Shown here in pieces: positions 36,635 to 46,535 of a stretch of 64,000 nt of DNA. This stretch comes from Comamonadaceae bacterium 2FH. GTDB taxonomy: Bacteria; Pseudomonadota; Gammaproteobacteria; Burkholderiales; Burkholderiaceae_C. The stretch's first letter is position 1. Every line of letters starts with the position of its first letter. The stretch lies in contig SCMQ01000017.1 of assembly GCA_005503335.1 (NCBI GenBank), positions 27,029 to 91,028 on the forward strand. Direction: 5' to 3'. Below the pieces are notes generated by a model that worked only from the letters and a program-made list of their open reading frames with translations, made no database searches and was not told the origin of the DNA. Position numbers and translations under genes: made by a program.

Positions 36635-37327
36635 ATGCTGACCGTCAAGAACATCAACCAGTACTACGGCGGCTCGCACATCCTGCGCGATGTGAGCCTC
36701 GAGGCCCAGGCGGGCAAGGTCACGGTGCTGCTGGGCCGTAACGGCGTGGGCAAGACCACGCTGCTCAAGAGCCTGATGGGCCTGGTGCCCATCAAGACCG
36801 GCAGCATCGACTTCGAAGGCCAGGCCATCCACCAGGCCACGCCCTACGAGCGCGCGCGCGCCGGCATAGGCTATGTGCCGCAGGGCCGCGAGATCTTCGC
36901 GCGCCTGACGGTCGAGGAAAACCTGCGCATGGGCCTGGCCTACAAGAGCGCCGGCACGCCCGTGCCGGCCGAACTCTACGAGCTGTTCCCGGTGCTCAAG
37001 CAGATGCTCGGTCGCCGCGGCGGCGACCTCTCGGGCGGCCAGCAGCAGCAGCTGGCGATCGCGCGCGCGCTGGCCGCCGGCCCCAGGCTGCTGATCCTCG
37101 ACGAGCCCACCGAGGGCATACAGCCCAGCATCATCAAGGACATAGGCCGCGTGATCCGCATGCTGGCCGACCGCGGCGAGATGGCCATCCTGCTGTGCGA
37201 GCAGTATTACGACTTCGCGCGCGAGCTCGCCGACGACTACCTGGTCATGGAGCGCGGCGAGGTCATCGCGCGCGGCCCGGCCGGCGAGATGGAGGCCAAG
37301 GGCATACGCCAGCTGGTCGCGATCTGA
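36635..37327 (+). CDS. urtE: Urea ABC transporter ATP-binding protein UrtE
   Basis: A 230-residue LivF-type ATPase: Walker A GRNGVGKT (34-41), LSGGQQQQLAIARAL, LILDEPTEGIQPSIIKDIGRVI and a CEQYYDFARELADDYLVMERGEV C-terminus characteristic of UrtE. It pairs with UrtD to drive urea import. It is the last gene of the transporter operon; the convergent metal ATPase gene ends immediately after it. Confidence 0.95.
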   Translation: MLTVKNINQYYGGSHILRDVSLEAQAGKVTVLLGRNGVGKTTLLKSLMGLVPIKTGSIDFEGQAIHQATPYERARAGIGYVPQGREIFARLTVEENLRMGLAYKSAGTPVPAELYELFPVLKQMLGRRGGDLSGGQQQQLAIARALAAGPRLLILDEPTEGIQPSIIKDIGRVIRMLADRGEMAILLCEQYYDFARELADDYLVMERGEVIARGPAGEMEAKGIRQLVAI

Positions 37328-39286
37328 TCAGCTGCGCGCGGCCCGGCCGCCCGCGCGCAGCATGCGCAGCCCGTTGGCCACGACCAGCAGGCTGGCGCCC
37401 ATGTCGGCGAACACGGCCATCCACATGGTGGCGCTGCCCTCCACCGCCAGTCCCAGGAACAGCAGCTTGATGCCCAGGGCGAGGGCGATGTTCTGCCATA
37501 GGATGGAGCGCGTGCGGCGCGACAGGCGGATGGTCTCGGGGATGCGCTGCAGCTCGTCGTTCATGATCACCACATCGGCCGCCTCCATGGCGACGTCGGT
37601 GCCGGCCGCGCCCATGGCGATGCCGATGTCGGCGCGCGCCAGCGCCGGCGCGTCGTTGATGCCGTCGCCTGCCATCGCCGTGGGGCCGTAGCGCTTGCGC
37701 AGGTCCGCGACGGCGGCCAGCTTGTCCTCGGGCAGCAGCTCGGCGCGCACCTCGGCGATGCCGGCTTGGCGGGCGATGGTCTGCGCGGTGACCGCGTTGT
37801 CGCCGCTCAGCATGACCGAGGCCACGCCCAGGGCCTGCAGCTCGGCCAGCGCCTCGCGCGCGCCGGGCTTGATCGTGTCGGCCACCGCGAACAGGGCCAG
37901 CACCTGCTGCCCGGACGCCAGCAGGGTGACCGTGCGCCCCTGGGCCTCGTGGGCCGCCAGGCGTGCCTCGACGTCGGCGCCGCACAGGCCCAGCTCCTCG
38001 ATCAGGCGGTGGTTGCCCAGCACCAGGGTCTGGCCGTCGGCGCGCGCCTGCACGCCGCGGCCCGGCAGGGCCGTGAAGCCCTCGAGCGCCCCGTTGCCAG
38101 GGGCCAGTACCCGGGCGATCGCCTGGGCCACCGGATGGTCGGAATGGGCGGCCAGGTCGGCGGCCCAGCGCAGCGCCTGCGCTTCGGGAATGGGGGAGGG
38201 CAGGACCTCGGTCGCGACCAGGCGGGGCCGGCCGGCAGTGATCGTTCCCGTCTTGTCGAAGGCGATGGCCTTGAGCCGGTGTGCGCCCTCCAGATGAACG
38301 CCGCCCTTGATCAGGACGCCGCGCCTGGCGGCGGCCGCCAGGCCGCTGACCACGGTGACGGGGGTGGCGATCACGAGCGCGCAGGGGCAGGCGATGACGA
38401 GCAGCACCAGGGCCCGGTAAACGGCTTCGGTCCAGCCCCAGCCCAGGAGCCAGGGCCCGAGCAGGGCCAGGGCCAGTGCCAGCGCGAACACCGCGGGCGT
38501 GTAGACAGCCGCCAGGCGGTCGACCAGGCGCTGCGTGGGCGCACGGCGCGCCTGGGCCTGCTCGACCGCGTGCAGGATGCGCGCCAGCGTGGTGTCGCCG
38601 GCGACGGCTGTCACGCGCAACTCGAGCGTGCCGCTGCCGTTGACCGAGCCAGCGAACAGCGCGTCGCCTGCCGCCTTGTCCACCGGCAGGCTCTCGCCGG
38701 TCACCGGGGCTTGGTCGACCGTGCTGCGACCTTCGGTGACCAGGCCGTCGAGCGGGATGCGCGCGCCGGGCCGCACGCGCAGCCGGGCGCCCAGCGGCAC
38801 CTCGGCCACGGGAACGGCTTGCCAGGTGCCGCCGGGCTGGCGCATCTCGGCGCTCGGCGGCGCCAGGTCGAGCAGGCGCGCGATCGCGTGGCGCGTGCGG
38901 TCCACGGCGCGCGCCTCCAGCCACTCGGCCCAGGCGTAGAGCGCCATCACCATGGCTGCCTCGGGCCACTCGCCGATGAGGAAGGCGCCGCTCACGGCCA
39001 CCGCCATCAGCGCAGCGATGCTCAGCCGCCCCCGACGCAGCGCGGACAGCCCCTCGCGGTAGGTGGCCAGCCCGGCCAGGGCGATGGCCACGGCCGCAAG
39101 CCCCATGCCAAAGAGCCGGGCCGCCATCGTCTCGGGGGCGAGCAAGGCCAGCGACTCGGCCGCGACCGCCAGCAGCAGGGCCGCCCCCAGGCGCCACGGC
39201 GCCGCGGCCGGCATGCTGTCGCCGTGGCCGTGGCATGCGCAGGCGGCCGGGCGCGGCGGGATGGCGGCGTCGTTCGATGGGTTCAT
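37328..39286 (-). CDS. cadA: P1B-type heavy-metal ATPase (Cd/Zn/Pb, CadA/ZntA group)
   Basis: A 652-residue ATPase. Membrane CPC motif at about 301-303 (IACPCALVIATPVTVVSGLAAAARRGVLIKGG), phosphorylation site DKTGT at about 343-347, TGES, and [10 protein letters not shown] are present. The AAARRGVLIKGG context fits the Zn/Cd/Pb export group rather than the Cu group. There is no N-terminal HMA fold; only a short CACHGHGDS stretch precedes the first helix. Divergent from a CadR/PbrR-type regulator with a MerR-type promoter between them, which supports Cd or Pb as inducer. Metal specificity is inferred. Confidence 0.88.
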   Translation of the reverse strand: MNPSNDAAIPPRPAACACHGHGDSMPAAAPWRLGAALLLAVAAESLALLAPETMAARLFGMGLAAVAIALAGLATYREGLSALRRGRLSIAALMAVAVSGAFLIGEWPEAAMVMALYAWAEWLEARAVDRTRHAIARLLDLAPPSAEMRQPGGTWQAVPVAEVPLGARLRVRPGARIPLDGLVTEGRSTVDQAPVTGESLPVDKAAGDALFAGSVNGSGTLELRVTAVAGDTTLARILHAVEQAQARRAPTQRLVDRLAAVYTPAVFALALALALLGPWLLGWGWTEAVYRALVLLVIACPCALVIATPVTVVSGLAAAARRGVLIKGGVHLEGAHRLKAIAFDKTGTITAGRPRLVATEVLPSPIPEAQALRWAADLAAHSDHPVAQAIARVLAPGNGALEGFTALPGRGVQARADGQTLVLGNHRLIEELGLCGADVEARLAAHEAQGRTVTLLASGQQVLALFAVADTIKPGAREALAELQALGVASVMLSGDNAVTAQTIARQAGIAEVRAELLPEDKLAAVADLRKRYGPTAMAGDGINDAPALARADIGIAMGAAGTDVAMEAADVVIMNDELQRIPETIRLSRRTRSILWQNIALALGIKLLFLGLAVEGSATMWMAVFADMGASLLVVANGLRMLRAGGRAARS

Positions 39287-39299
39287 GGACTCGATTGGA

Positions 39300-39325
39300 A
39301 ACCCTGTAGCGACTAGAGAGTCAAA
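39300..39325 (-). promoter_or_regulatory. MerR-type promoter/operator of the cad ATPase gene
   Basis: On the minus strand TTGACT (near 39320-39325) and TCCAAT (near 39295-39300) are spaced about 19 bp, longer than normal and typical of MerR-controlled promoters. Between them lies an imperfect palindrome with half-sites ACCCTGTAG and CTAGAGAGT around CGA, similar to CadR/PbrR operators. Confidence 0.7.
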
Positions 39326-39356
39326 TGGCTGATACCGTTGCAGCAGGAGCTTGCAC

Positions 39357-39836
39357 ATGAAGATCGGCGAACTGGCACGCCTCACCCGCACCGCGGTCGA
39401 GACCATCCGCTACTACGAGCGCGAAGGCCTGCTGCCCGCCGCCGCCCGCTCGGAGGGCAATTACCGCATCTATGGCGAGGCCCATGCCGAGCGCCTGTCC
39501 TTCATCCGCCATTGCCGCAGCCTGGACATGACGCTCGACGAGATCCGCGTGCTGCTGCGCTTCAAGGACGCGCCGGGCGACAACTGCGCCGAGGTCAATG
39601 CCCTGCTGGACGCGCACATCGTCCATGTGGCCCGGCGCATGCGCGAGCTGCGCCAGCTCGAGCGGCAGCTCAGGAGCCTGCGCGAGCAGTGCCGCGAGGC
39701 GCAGGACGCGGCGCACTGCGGCATCCTGACCGAACTGTCCGAGGCGGCGCGCCAGCGCCCAGAGGGGAGTTCCGGCGCAGCCGGTCATGTGCACGGCGCG
39801 CACAAGGGCGGCGGCCAGCGCCGATCCGGTCTTTGA
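39357..39836 (+). CDS. cadR: MerR-family Cd/Pb-responsive regulator (CadR/PbrR-like)
   Basis: A 159-residue regulator beginning MKIGELARLTRTAVETIRYYEREGLLP (HTH) with RLSFIRHCRSLDMTLDEIRVLL. Metal-binding cysteines occur in DNCAEVN and, further on, in QCREAQDAAHCGIL, matching the CadR/PbrR pattern of three cysteines. The C-terminal tail contains HVHGAH. It should bind the long-spacer promoter of the adjacent ATPase gene and activate it on metal binding. The symbol is provisional, since PbrR is equally possible. Confidence 0.87.
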   Translation: MKIGELARLTRTAVETIRYYEREGLLPAAARSEGNYRIYGEAHAERLSFIRHCRSLDMTLDEIRVLLRFKDAPGDNCAEVNALLDAHIVHVARRMRELRQLERQLRSLREQCREAQDAAHCGILTELSEAARQRPEGSSGAAGHVHGAHKGGGQRRSGL

Positions 39837-39851
39837 CCTGCGTCAGGGAAC

Positions 39852-39866
39852 GAGGCCTTTGGCCTC
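39852..39866 (+). terminator. Short hairpin after the cadR-like gene
   Basis: GAGGCC (39852-39857) and GGCCTC (39861-39866) around TTT, 15 bp beyond the regulator stop. There is no U-tract, so any termination would be weak. Confidence 0.35.
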
Positions 39867-39941
39867 ATGGGGCGAACTTTCAGACGTGGCCTGTGTCCTG
39901 TCGCCAATGCCGCAGCCGCGTCATTCATTACAATCGCGTTC

Positions 39942-40340
39942 ATGTTCGTCCGGCGTCGCCATCGCTTGATCACGGTGCTCTTTGCGCTGTGCAGCCTGCT
40001 GTTCATGCAGCTGGCCGTGGCTGCCTATGCCTGCCCGGGCAGCGCGAGCAAGCTGAGCGAAGCCGCCACCATGGCCGAGGCTGGCATGCCCTGCGCCGGC
40101 GATGTGTCGCTCAGCATGGACGATGAGCAGCCCGGCCTGTGCCATGCGCACTGCCAGTCCGCGCAGCAAACTGTAGAAAAAGTGCAGGCGCCATCGCCAA
40201 TCGACGCGGTAGCCGTTGGTTTTGCTTTCACGATCTCCCGGGCCTTGGCAGCCCCACCGGCCGGCCCGGTTCAAGCGCCATTGCTTTTGCGCTCAGCGGC
40301 TCCGCCGATCGCCTTACGCAATTGCTGCTTCCGAATTTGA
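39942..40340 (+). CDS. Small secreted Cys-containing protein upstream of cusCBA
   Basis: A 132-residue protein with a basic start and signal-type helix (MFVRRRHRLITVLFALCSLLFMQLAVAAYA), then a mature part with CPG, MPCAG and CHAHC, and a terminal NCCFRI. I do not recognise a named family. Cys, Met and His content and position before the RND operon suggest a periplasmic copper-handling protein of the DUF2946-like kind. A hairpin separates it from cusC. Confidence 0.6.
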   Translation: MFVRRRHRLITVLFALCSLLFMQLAVAAYACPGSASKLSEAATMAEAGMPCAGDVSLSMDDEQPGLCHAHCQSAQQTVEKVQAPSPIDAVAVGFAFTISRALAAPPAGPVQAPLLLRSAAPPIALRNCCFRI

Positions 40341-40360
40341 CTTCCCAGACCGTTTGACTG

Positions 40361-40398
40361 CTGCCTGAGGCACCTTGCCTTGCCTCGGCAGATGTTTT
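40361..40398 (+). terminator. Hairpin with T-run before cusC
   Basis: CTGCCTGAGGCA (40361-40372) pairs with TGCCTCGGCAG (40381-40391) with one bulge, followed by ATGTTTTTCG. It lies 20 bp after the preceding stop and 18 bp before the cusC start, so it may end the upstream transcript or attenuate the efflux operon. Confidence 0.5.
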
Positions 40399-40416
40399 TC
40401 GTTGTCTGGAGTTGTC

Positions 40417-41700
40417 ATGTCTGTTTCTTTCCTGGGGCGCCCATGGGCCGCGGCCGCGTGGGCCCTGCTCGTGAGCCTGCCCGCCTGGGCGGCCGAACCC
40501 CTCAGCTTGCGCGAAGCGCAGGCGCTTGCCGCGGGCCGCTCGCAGCAGTTGGTCGCAAACGGCGCATCCATTGCGGCTTCGCGCCAGATGGCCGTGGCTG
40601 CCGCCCAATTGCCCGATCCGGTGCTCAAGCTGGGTATAGAGAACCTGCCCATCAACGGGCCCGACCGCCTGAGCCTGTCGCGCGATTTCATGACCATGCG
40701 CCGCATAGGCCTCATGCAGGAATGGCCGCGCGAGGAGAAGCGCCGGCTGCGCGCCGAGCGTTTCGAGCGCGAAGCCATTCGTACCGAGGCCGAGCGCCGG
40801 CTGAACCTGGCCAACATCCACCGCGATACCGCGCTGGCCTGGCTGGAGCGCCACTACGTGCGACAGATGCGCGAGCTGGTGCTACGGCAGATGCAGGAAA
40901 CCCGGCTCCAGGTGCAGGCTGCCGAGTCCGGCTTCGGCACCGGCCGCAGCAGCCAGGCCGATGTGTTCGCGGCGCGCGCCGCCGTGGCGCTTCTGGAGGA
41001 TCGCCTGAGCCAGATCGAACGGCAGGAAAAGAATACCGCCCTGATGCTGGCCCGCTGGGTGGGGCCCGATGCCGAACGCCCCAGCGCCGGCGCGCCGGCC
41101 TGGCAGACCAGCTTTCTGGAGCACGGACGGCTGGAGGAACATATTCAATCCCACCCCGACCTCGTCATGCTGCGGGCCCAGGTCGAGCAGGCGCAGACCG
41201 AGGCGCGGCTCGCCCAGTCGAACAAGCAGTCAGACTGGAGCGTGGAGGCCGGCTACAGCCAGCGTGGCCCGGCTTATTCCAATATGGTCTCGCTCGGTGT
41301 CTCCATTCCCTTGCAATGGGACCAGAAGAGTCGCCAGGACCGCGAGCTGGCAGCCAGGCTCGCGCTGGTCGACGAGGCGCGCGCGCGATACGAAGAGATG
41401 CTGCGCAGCCACGATGCCGAACTGCGCAGCCTGCTCAACGAATGGAACAACGGCAAGGCCCGGGTCGCGCGCTACCGCGATGCGCTGATCCCCCTCGCCG
41501 GGCAGCGGTCGGAGGCTGCCCTGACGGCCTATCGGACCGGCAAGGCGGATCTGGCCGCTGCGCTGGCGGCCCGGCGCGACGAAGTCGATGTCCGGATGCA
41601 GGCCTTGACCATTGAAATGGAGACCGCCCGCGCCTGGGCCCAACTCAACTTCCTCATTCCCGAGCACAGCCTCGCCGCGCAACGCCAGGATCAACCATGA
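40417..41700 (+). CDS. cusC: RND efflux outer-membrane channel (CusC/CzcC type, TolC family)
   Basis: A 427-residue protein with signal peptide MSVSFLGRPWAAAAWALLVSLPAWA and the repeated helical/coil pattern of TolC-type channels (LSLREAQALAAGRSQQL; AASRQMAVAAAQLPDPVLKLGIENLPING; GFGTGRSSQADVFAARAAVALLEDRL). It begins the operon cusC-cusB-cusA and overlaps cusB by ATGA. Together they would expel Cu(I)/Ag(I) from the periplasm; the CusA sequence favours monovalent copper or silver over Zn/Co/Cd. Confidence 0.88.
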   Translation: MSVSFLGRPWAAAAWALLVSLPAWAAEPLSLREAQALAAGRSQQLVANGASIAASRQMAVAAAQLPDPVLKLGIENLPINGPDRLSLSRDFMTMRRIGLMQEWPREEKRRLRAERFEREAIRTEAERRLNLANIHRDTALAWLERHYVRQMRELVLRQMQETRLQVQAAESGFGTGRSSQADVFAARAAVALLEDRLSQIERQEKNTALMLARWVGPDAERPSAGAPAWQTSFLEHGRLEEHIQSHPDLVMLRAQVEQAQTEARLAQSNKQSDWSVEAGYSQRGPAYSNMVSLGVSIPLQWDQKSRQDRELAARLALVDEARARYEEMLRSHDAELRSLLNEWNNGKARVARYRDALIPLAGQRSEAALTAYRTGKADLAAALAARRDEVDVRMQALTIEMETARAWAQLNFLIPEHSLAAQRQDQP

Positions 41701-43325
41701 ACAAGAAACTCATCGCCACCGTCGTGGCCGCCGTCGCTGCCATCGCCCTTGGCGGATATGCAGGCTTCGAGATGGGCATGCGACGCGGCAGCGGCATGGC
41801 CGCCGCATCCGGCTCTGCCGCGCCAGCAACCCAGGGTGCACCCGCCGCGCAGGGACCGGTGCCACAAGGGGCCGACGGCGAGGAAGCCACCCGCCGCCAC
41901 ATCACTGCCGGCCTCAAGGCAGGCGACACCGATCCGCTGAGCGGCCGCAGGATCCTCTACTACCACGACCCCATGGTGCCGGGCAACAAGTTCGACAAGC
42001 CCGGCAAGTCGCCCTTCATGGACATGCTGCTGGTGCCGGTCTACGCCGATGGCGACGCGGACTCTGGCCAGGTCACGGTGAGCCCGCGCATCCAGCAGAA
42101 CCTGGGCTTGCGCACCGCGCCCGTTGTCGAGGGGCAGCTCGCGCCGCAGGTTTCGGCCGTGGGCAGCATCGCCTTCAACGAGCGCGACCAGGCCATCGTG
42201 CAGGCCCGCGCCACCGGCTATGTGGAGCGGCTGCATGTGCGCGCCACGCTGGACCGTATCGGCAAGGGCCAGCCGCTGGTCGACCTCTATGTGCCCGACT
42301 GGGTGGCGGCGCAGGAGGAGTTCCTCGCGCTCTGGCGCATGCCGGGCCCGGACCTGGCGCCGCTGGTCGATGGCGCACGCCAGCGCATGCGCCAAGTCGG
42401 CATGAGCGACGAGCAGATTCGCCAAGTCGAATCCACCGGCCAAACCCAGGCGCGGATCACCCTGACTGCGCCGATAACCGGCGTGGTAGTGGAGCTGATG
42501 GTGCGCGAAGGCATGACGGTGATGGCCGGGGCGACCCTGTTCCGCGTCAACGGCCTGGCCACCGTCTGGGCCCAGGCCGAGGTCCCGGAGAGCCAGGCCG
42601 CGCTGCTGCGCCCCGGCACGCAGGTTCAGGCCCAAAGCCCCGCGCTGCCCGACACGCGCTTCGATGGCAAGGTGCAAGCCCTGCTGCCCGAGGTGAATCC
42701 GGCCACGCGCACCTTGAAGGCGCGCATGGAGCTCGCGAACCCGGGCGGCCGACTCGTGCCCGGCATGTTCGTGTCCATGCAGTTCCTGGACCCGCAGGCC
42801 GCAAAGGTCTTGCTGGTGCCGAGCGAAGCCGTGATCCAGACCGGCAAACGCAGCGTGGTGATGCTGGCCGAGGACAATGGCCGCTTCCGCCCGGTCGAGG
42901 TCGAAGCCGGGACGGAGGCCGGTGGCCAGACCGAGATCAAACGTGGCCTGCAGGCTGGCCAGCGCGTGGTCGTGTCCTCGCAGTTCCTGATCGACTCGGA
43001 GGCCAGCCTCAAGGGGGTGGAAGCGCGGCTGAATGCGGCGCCCCAGCCGGCAGCCGCCAGCACCGCGCCCCGCCACGAAGGCGAGGCCAGGGTCGAAGCC
43101 GTCGGCAAGGATGCGCTCACCCTGTCCCATGGTGCCATCCCCTCGCTCAAGTGGGGGCCCATGACCATGGACTTCAAGCTGCCGCCCCCAGGAGAGTTGC
43201 CGCGCCAGCTGAAAGCCGGTGATCGGGTGAGCTTCGAGTTCTACATGGACGAGGATGGTCTCCCTCAGCTGACCCGCGTCTCTCCCAAGGCTGCCGGGCC
43301 TCAGGCGACTGGGAGCCAGAAGTGA
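41697..43325 (+). CDS. cusB: RND periplasmic adaptor CusB fused to a CusF-like domain
   Basis: A 542-residue membrane-fusion protein. An N-terminal anchor (4-28) is followed by a metal-binding segment [29 protein letters not shown] (about 90-118), as in CusB. Then come barrel-sandwich and beta-barrel domains ([53 protein letters not shown]). Residues about 455-525 form a CusF-like copper-binding domain ([34 protein letters not shown], with His, Trp and Met ligands). So chaperone and adaptor are one chain. It overlaps cusA, which starts at GTG 43322. Confidence 0.9.
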   Translation: MNKKLIATVVAAVAAIALGGYAGFEMGMRRGSGMAAASGSAAPATQGAPAAQGPVPQGADGEEATRRHITAGLKAGDTDPLSGRRILYYHDPMVPGNKFDKPGKSPFMDMLLVPVYADGDADSGQVTVSPRIQQNLGLRTAPVVEGQLAPQVSAVGSIAFNERDQAIVQARATGYVERLHVRATLDRIGKGQPLVDLYVPDWVAAQEEFLALWRMPGPDLAPLVDGARQRMRQVGMSDEQIRQVESTGQTQARITLTAPITGVVVELMVREGMTVMAGATLFRVNGLATVWAQAEVPESQAALLRPGTQVQAQSPALPDTRFDGKVQALLPEVNPATRTLKARMELANPGGRLVPGMFVSMQFLDPQAAKVLLVPSEAVIQTGKRSVVMLAEDNGRFRPVEVEAGTEAGGQTEIKRGLQAGQRVVVSSQFLIDSEASLKGVEARLNAAPQPAAASTAPRHEGEARVEAVGKDALTLSHGAIPSLKWGPMTMDFKLPPPGELPRQLKAGDRVSFEFYMDEDGLPQLTRVSPKAAGPQATGSQK

Positions 43326-46300
43326 TTGCGAAACTCATACGCTGGTCCATCGCCAACCGCTTCCTGGTCCTGCTGGCGACGCTGATCGTCAGCGCCTGGG
43401 GCGTCTACGCGCTCGCGAGAACGCCGCTCGACGCCCTGCCCGACCTGTCCGACGTGCAGGTCATCATCCGCACCAGCTATCCGGGCCAGGCGCCGCGCAT
43501 CGTCGAGAACCAGGTCACCTACCCGCTGACCACGACCATGCTCTCGGTGCCCGGCGCCAAGACGGTGCGCGGCTACTCCTTCTTCGGCGACTCCTTCGTC
43601 TACGTGCTGTTCGAGGACGGCACCGACCTGTACTGGGCGCGCTCGCGCGTGCTCGAGTACCTGAACCAGGTGCAGGACCGCCTGCCCGCCGGCGCCAGGA
43701 GCGCCATCGGGCCCGACGCCACCGGCGTGGGCTGGATCTACCAGTACGCCCTGGTCGACCGCGGCGGCACGCAGGACCTCGGCCAGCTGCGCGCCCTGCA
43801 GGACTGGTTCCTGAAGTACGAGCTCAAGACCGTGCCCAACGTGGCCGAGGTGGCCACGGTCGGCGGCATGGTGCGCCAGTACCAGGTGGTGCTCGACCCC
43901 GACAAGCTCGCCGCCTACGCCATCCCCCATACCCGGGTGGTCGAAGCGATCCAGGGGGCCAACCAGGAGGCCGGCGGTTCGGTGCTCGAACTCGGCGAGG
44001 CCGAGTACATGGTGCGCGCCTCGGGCTACCTGCAGTCGCTCGAGGATTTCCGCCAGGTGCCGCTGACAACCAGTGCAGCCGGTGTGCCGGTGCGTCTGGG
44101 CGATGTCGCGCGCATCCAGATCGGCCCCGAGATGCGGCGCGGCATTGGCGAGCTCGATGGAGAGGGCGAGGCCACCGGCGGCGTGATCGTGATGCGCTCG
44201 GGCAAGAACGCGCTGGAAACCATCTCCGCCGTCAAGGACAAGCTCAAGTCGCTGCAGGCCAGCCTGCCCCGAGGCGTCGAGATCGTGCCCGTCTACGACC
44301 GTTCCGGCCTGATCGAGCGCGCCGTGGACAACCTCACGCAAAAGCTGGTCGAGGAATTCATCGTCGTCGCGCTGGTGTGCTTCGTCTTCCTGTTCCACCT
44401 GCGTTCGGCCTTCGTGGCCATCATCTCGCTGCCGCTGGGCATCCTGGCGGCCTTCATCGTCATGCACTACCAGGGCGTGAACGCCAACATCATGTCGCTG
44501 GGTGGCATCGCGATCGCGATCGGCGCCATGGTCGATGCGGCGGTGGTGATGATAGAGAACGCGCACAAGCATCTGGAGCACTGGGCCCGGGACCATCCGG
44601 GCGAGCGCCTCGCCGGCGACGCGCGCTGGCGCGTGATAGCCGATTCGGCGGTCGAGGTCGGCCCGGCCCTGTTCTTCTCGCTGCTGATCATCACCCTGTC
44701 CTTTATCCCGGTGTTCACCCTGGAAGCCCAGGAAGGCCGGCTGTTCTCGCCGCTGGCCTTCACCAAGACCTATGCCATGGCGGCCGCGGCCGGCCTGTCG
44801 GTGACCCTGATTCCCGTGCTGATGGGTTACTGGATCCGCGGCCGCATTCCCGACGAACAGACCAACCCGCTGAACCGCTGGCTGATCGCGGCCTACCGGC
44901 CGCTGCTGGAGGGGGTGCTGCGCGCGCCGAAGTTCACGCTGGCCATGGCGGCCGTGGTGCTCGCCGTCAGCGCCTGGCCGCTGCAGCACATCGGCGGCGA
45001 GTTCATGCCGCGGCTGGATGAAGGCGACCTGCTCTACATGCCCTCGGCCCTGCCGGGCCTGTCGGCGGCCAAGGCCGCCGAGTTGCTGCAGCAGACCGAC
45101 CGGCTGATCAAGACCGTGCCCGAGGTCGCCAGCGTCTACGGCAAGGCCGGGCGCGCCGAGACCGCCACCGACCCGGCGCCGCTGGAGATGTTCGAGACCA
45201 CCATCCAGTTCAAGCCGCGCGATCAGTGGCGCCCCGGCATGACCACCGACAAGCTGGTGGACGAACTCGACCGCATCGTCAAGGTGCCGGGTCTGGCCAA
45301 CATCTGGGTGCCACCGATCCGCAACCGCATCGACATGCTGGCCACCGGCATCAAGAGCCCGGTCGGCGTGAAGGTGGCTGGCACCGACCTGGCCACGATA
45401 GACCGCCTGAGCGGCGAAATCGAGCGGGCGCTCAAGGATGTGCCGGGTGTGAGCAGCGCGCTGGCCGAGCGCCTGACCGGCGGGCGCTATGTCGACGTGG
45501 ACATCCGCCGTGAGGCCGCAGCACGCTACGGCCTCAACATCGCCGACCTGCAGTCGCTGATCAGCATCGCCGTGGGCGGCGAGAACATAGCCGAGACCGT
45601 CGAGGGGCTGCAGCGCTTTCCGATCAACGTCCGCTACCCGCGCGAGATCAGGGATTCGCTGGACCGGCTGCGCAGCCTGCCCATCGTGACCGAGCGCGGC
45701 CAGCGCCTGCTGCTGTCGGACGTGGCCCAGGTCCGCATCGCCGACGGCCCGCCCATGCTGCGCAGCGAGAACGCGCGCCTGTCGGGCTGGGTCTATGTGG
45801 ACATCCGCGGCCGCGACCAGCGCTCGGCCGTGCAGGACATGCAGAAGGCCGTGGCCGAGCAGGTCAAGCTGCCGCCGGGCTATTCGGTCTCCTGGTCCGG
45901 CCAGTTCGAGTTCCTCGAGCGCGCCACGGCCAAGCTCAAGCTGGTGGTGCCGTTCACGCTGCTGATCATCTTCGTGCTGCTCTACCTGTGCTTCAAGCGC
46001 TTCAGCGAGGCCTTGCTGCTCATGACCACGCTGCCGTTCGCGCTGATCGGAGGCATCTGGCTGCTGTACCTGCTGGGCTACAACCTCTCGGTGGCCGGGG
46101 CGGTCGGCTTCATCGCGCTGGCCGGGGTCTCGGCCGAGTTCGGCGTGATCATGCTGCTCTACCTCAAGACCGCCTGGGAGGCGCGGCTGGACCAGGGCAA
46201 GGCCTCGGACGCCGACCTGCTCGATGCGATCCGCGAGGGCGCCGTGCTGCGCGTGCGGCCCAAGGCCATGACGGTGGCGGTGATCCTGGCCGGCCTGTTT

Positions 46301-46480
46301 CCTATCATGTGGGGCGCGGGGACCGGCTCCGAGGTCATGCAGCGCATCGCCGCGCCCATGGTCGGCGGCATGGTCACCGCGCCGCTGCTGTCGATGTTCG
46401 TGATCCCGGCGGCCTACCTGCTGATGCGGCGCGCACGCGCAGCGGGGGATAAGGCCCTGGCCGCGTCCCCTGCTGCGTGA
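43322..46480 (+). CDS. cusA: Heavy-metal RND efflux pump CusA
   Basis: A 1052-residue proton-driven transporter of the HME-RND family, starting at GTG and overlapping the cusB stop. TM1 [37 protein letters not shown], the TM4 acid in [20 protein letters not shown], and [19 protein letters not shown] with [23 protein letters not shown] match CusA/SilA. Methionines in these periplasmic segments fit Cu(I)/Ag(I) shuttling. Length is normal for the family. Confidence 0.93.
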   Translation: MIAKLIRWSIANRFLVLLATLIVSAWGVYALARTPLDALPDLSDVQVIIRTSYPGQAPRIVENQVTYPLTTTMLSVPGAKTVRGYSFFGDSFVYVLFEDGTDLYWARSRVLEYLNQVQDRLPAGARSAIGPDATGVGWIYQYALVDRGGTQDLGQLRALQDWFLKYELKTVPNVAEVATVGGMVRQYQVVLDPDKLAAYAIPHTRVVEAIQGANQEAGGSVLELGEAEYMVRASGYLQSLEDFRQVPLTTSAAGVPVRLGDVARIQIGPEMRRGIGELDGEGEATGGVIVMRSGKNALETISAVKDKLKSLQASLPRGVEIVPVYDRSGLIERAVDNLTQKLVEEFIVVALVCFVFLFHLRSAFVAIISLPLGILAAFIVMHYQGVNANIMSLGGIAIAIGAMVDAAVVMIENAHKHLEHWARDHPGERLAGDARWRVIADSAVEVGPALFFSLLIITLSFIPVFTLEAQEGRLFSPLAFTKTYAMAAAAGLSVTLIPVLMGYWIRGRIPDEQTNPLNRWLIAAYRPLLEGVLRAPKFTLAMAAVVLAVSAWPLQHIGGEFMPRLDEGDLLYMPSALPGLSAAKAAELLQQTDRLIKTVPEVASVYGKAGRAETATDPAPLEMFETTIQFKPRDQWRPGMTTDKLVDELDRIVKVPGLANIWVPPIRNRIDMLATGIKSPVGVKVAGTDLATIDRLSGEIERALKDVPGVSSALAERLTGGRYVDVDIRREAAARYGLNIADLQSLISIAVGGENIAETVEGLQRFPINVRYPREIRDSLDRLRSLPIVTERGQRLLLSDVAQVRIADGPPMLRSENARLSGWVYVDIRGRDQRSAVQDMQKAVAEQVKLPPGYSVSWSGQFEFLERATAKLKLVVPFTLLIIFVLLYLCFKRFSEALLLMTTLPFALIGGIWLLYLLGYNLSVAGAVGFIALAGVSAEFGVIMLLYLKTAWEARLDQGKASDADLLDAIREGAVLRVRPKAMTVAVILAGLFPIMWGAGTGSEVMQRIAAPMVGGMVTAPLLSMFVIPAAYLLMRRARAAGDKALAASPAA

Positions 46481-46535
46481 CGACATGTCACGGAACCCGC
46501 GCGCATTTGCCGCCTCCAACTACGCTTTGACACCC

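Noticed and set aside
39338..40126. Alternative frame through the cadR-like gene
   Set aside because: It is out of frame with a clear MerR-type N-terminus and its cysteine motif, and its translation has no domain.
46477..46491. GTGAC-N5-GTCAC inverted repeat after cusA, considered as a copper box
   Set aside because: The half-sites and 5-bp centre do not fit the Cus/Cop box, and it includes the cusA stop codon, so it may be coincidental.
43301..46519. Very long open frame (1072 codons) antisense to cusA
   Set aside because: It mirrors a clearly recognisable RND pump gene. Its translation is rich in His, Gln, Arg and Gly without any domain pattern, as expected of an antisense frame in GC-rich DNA.
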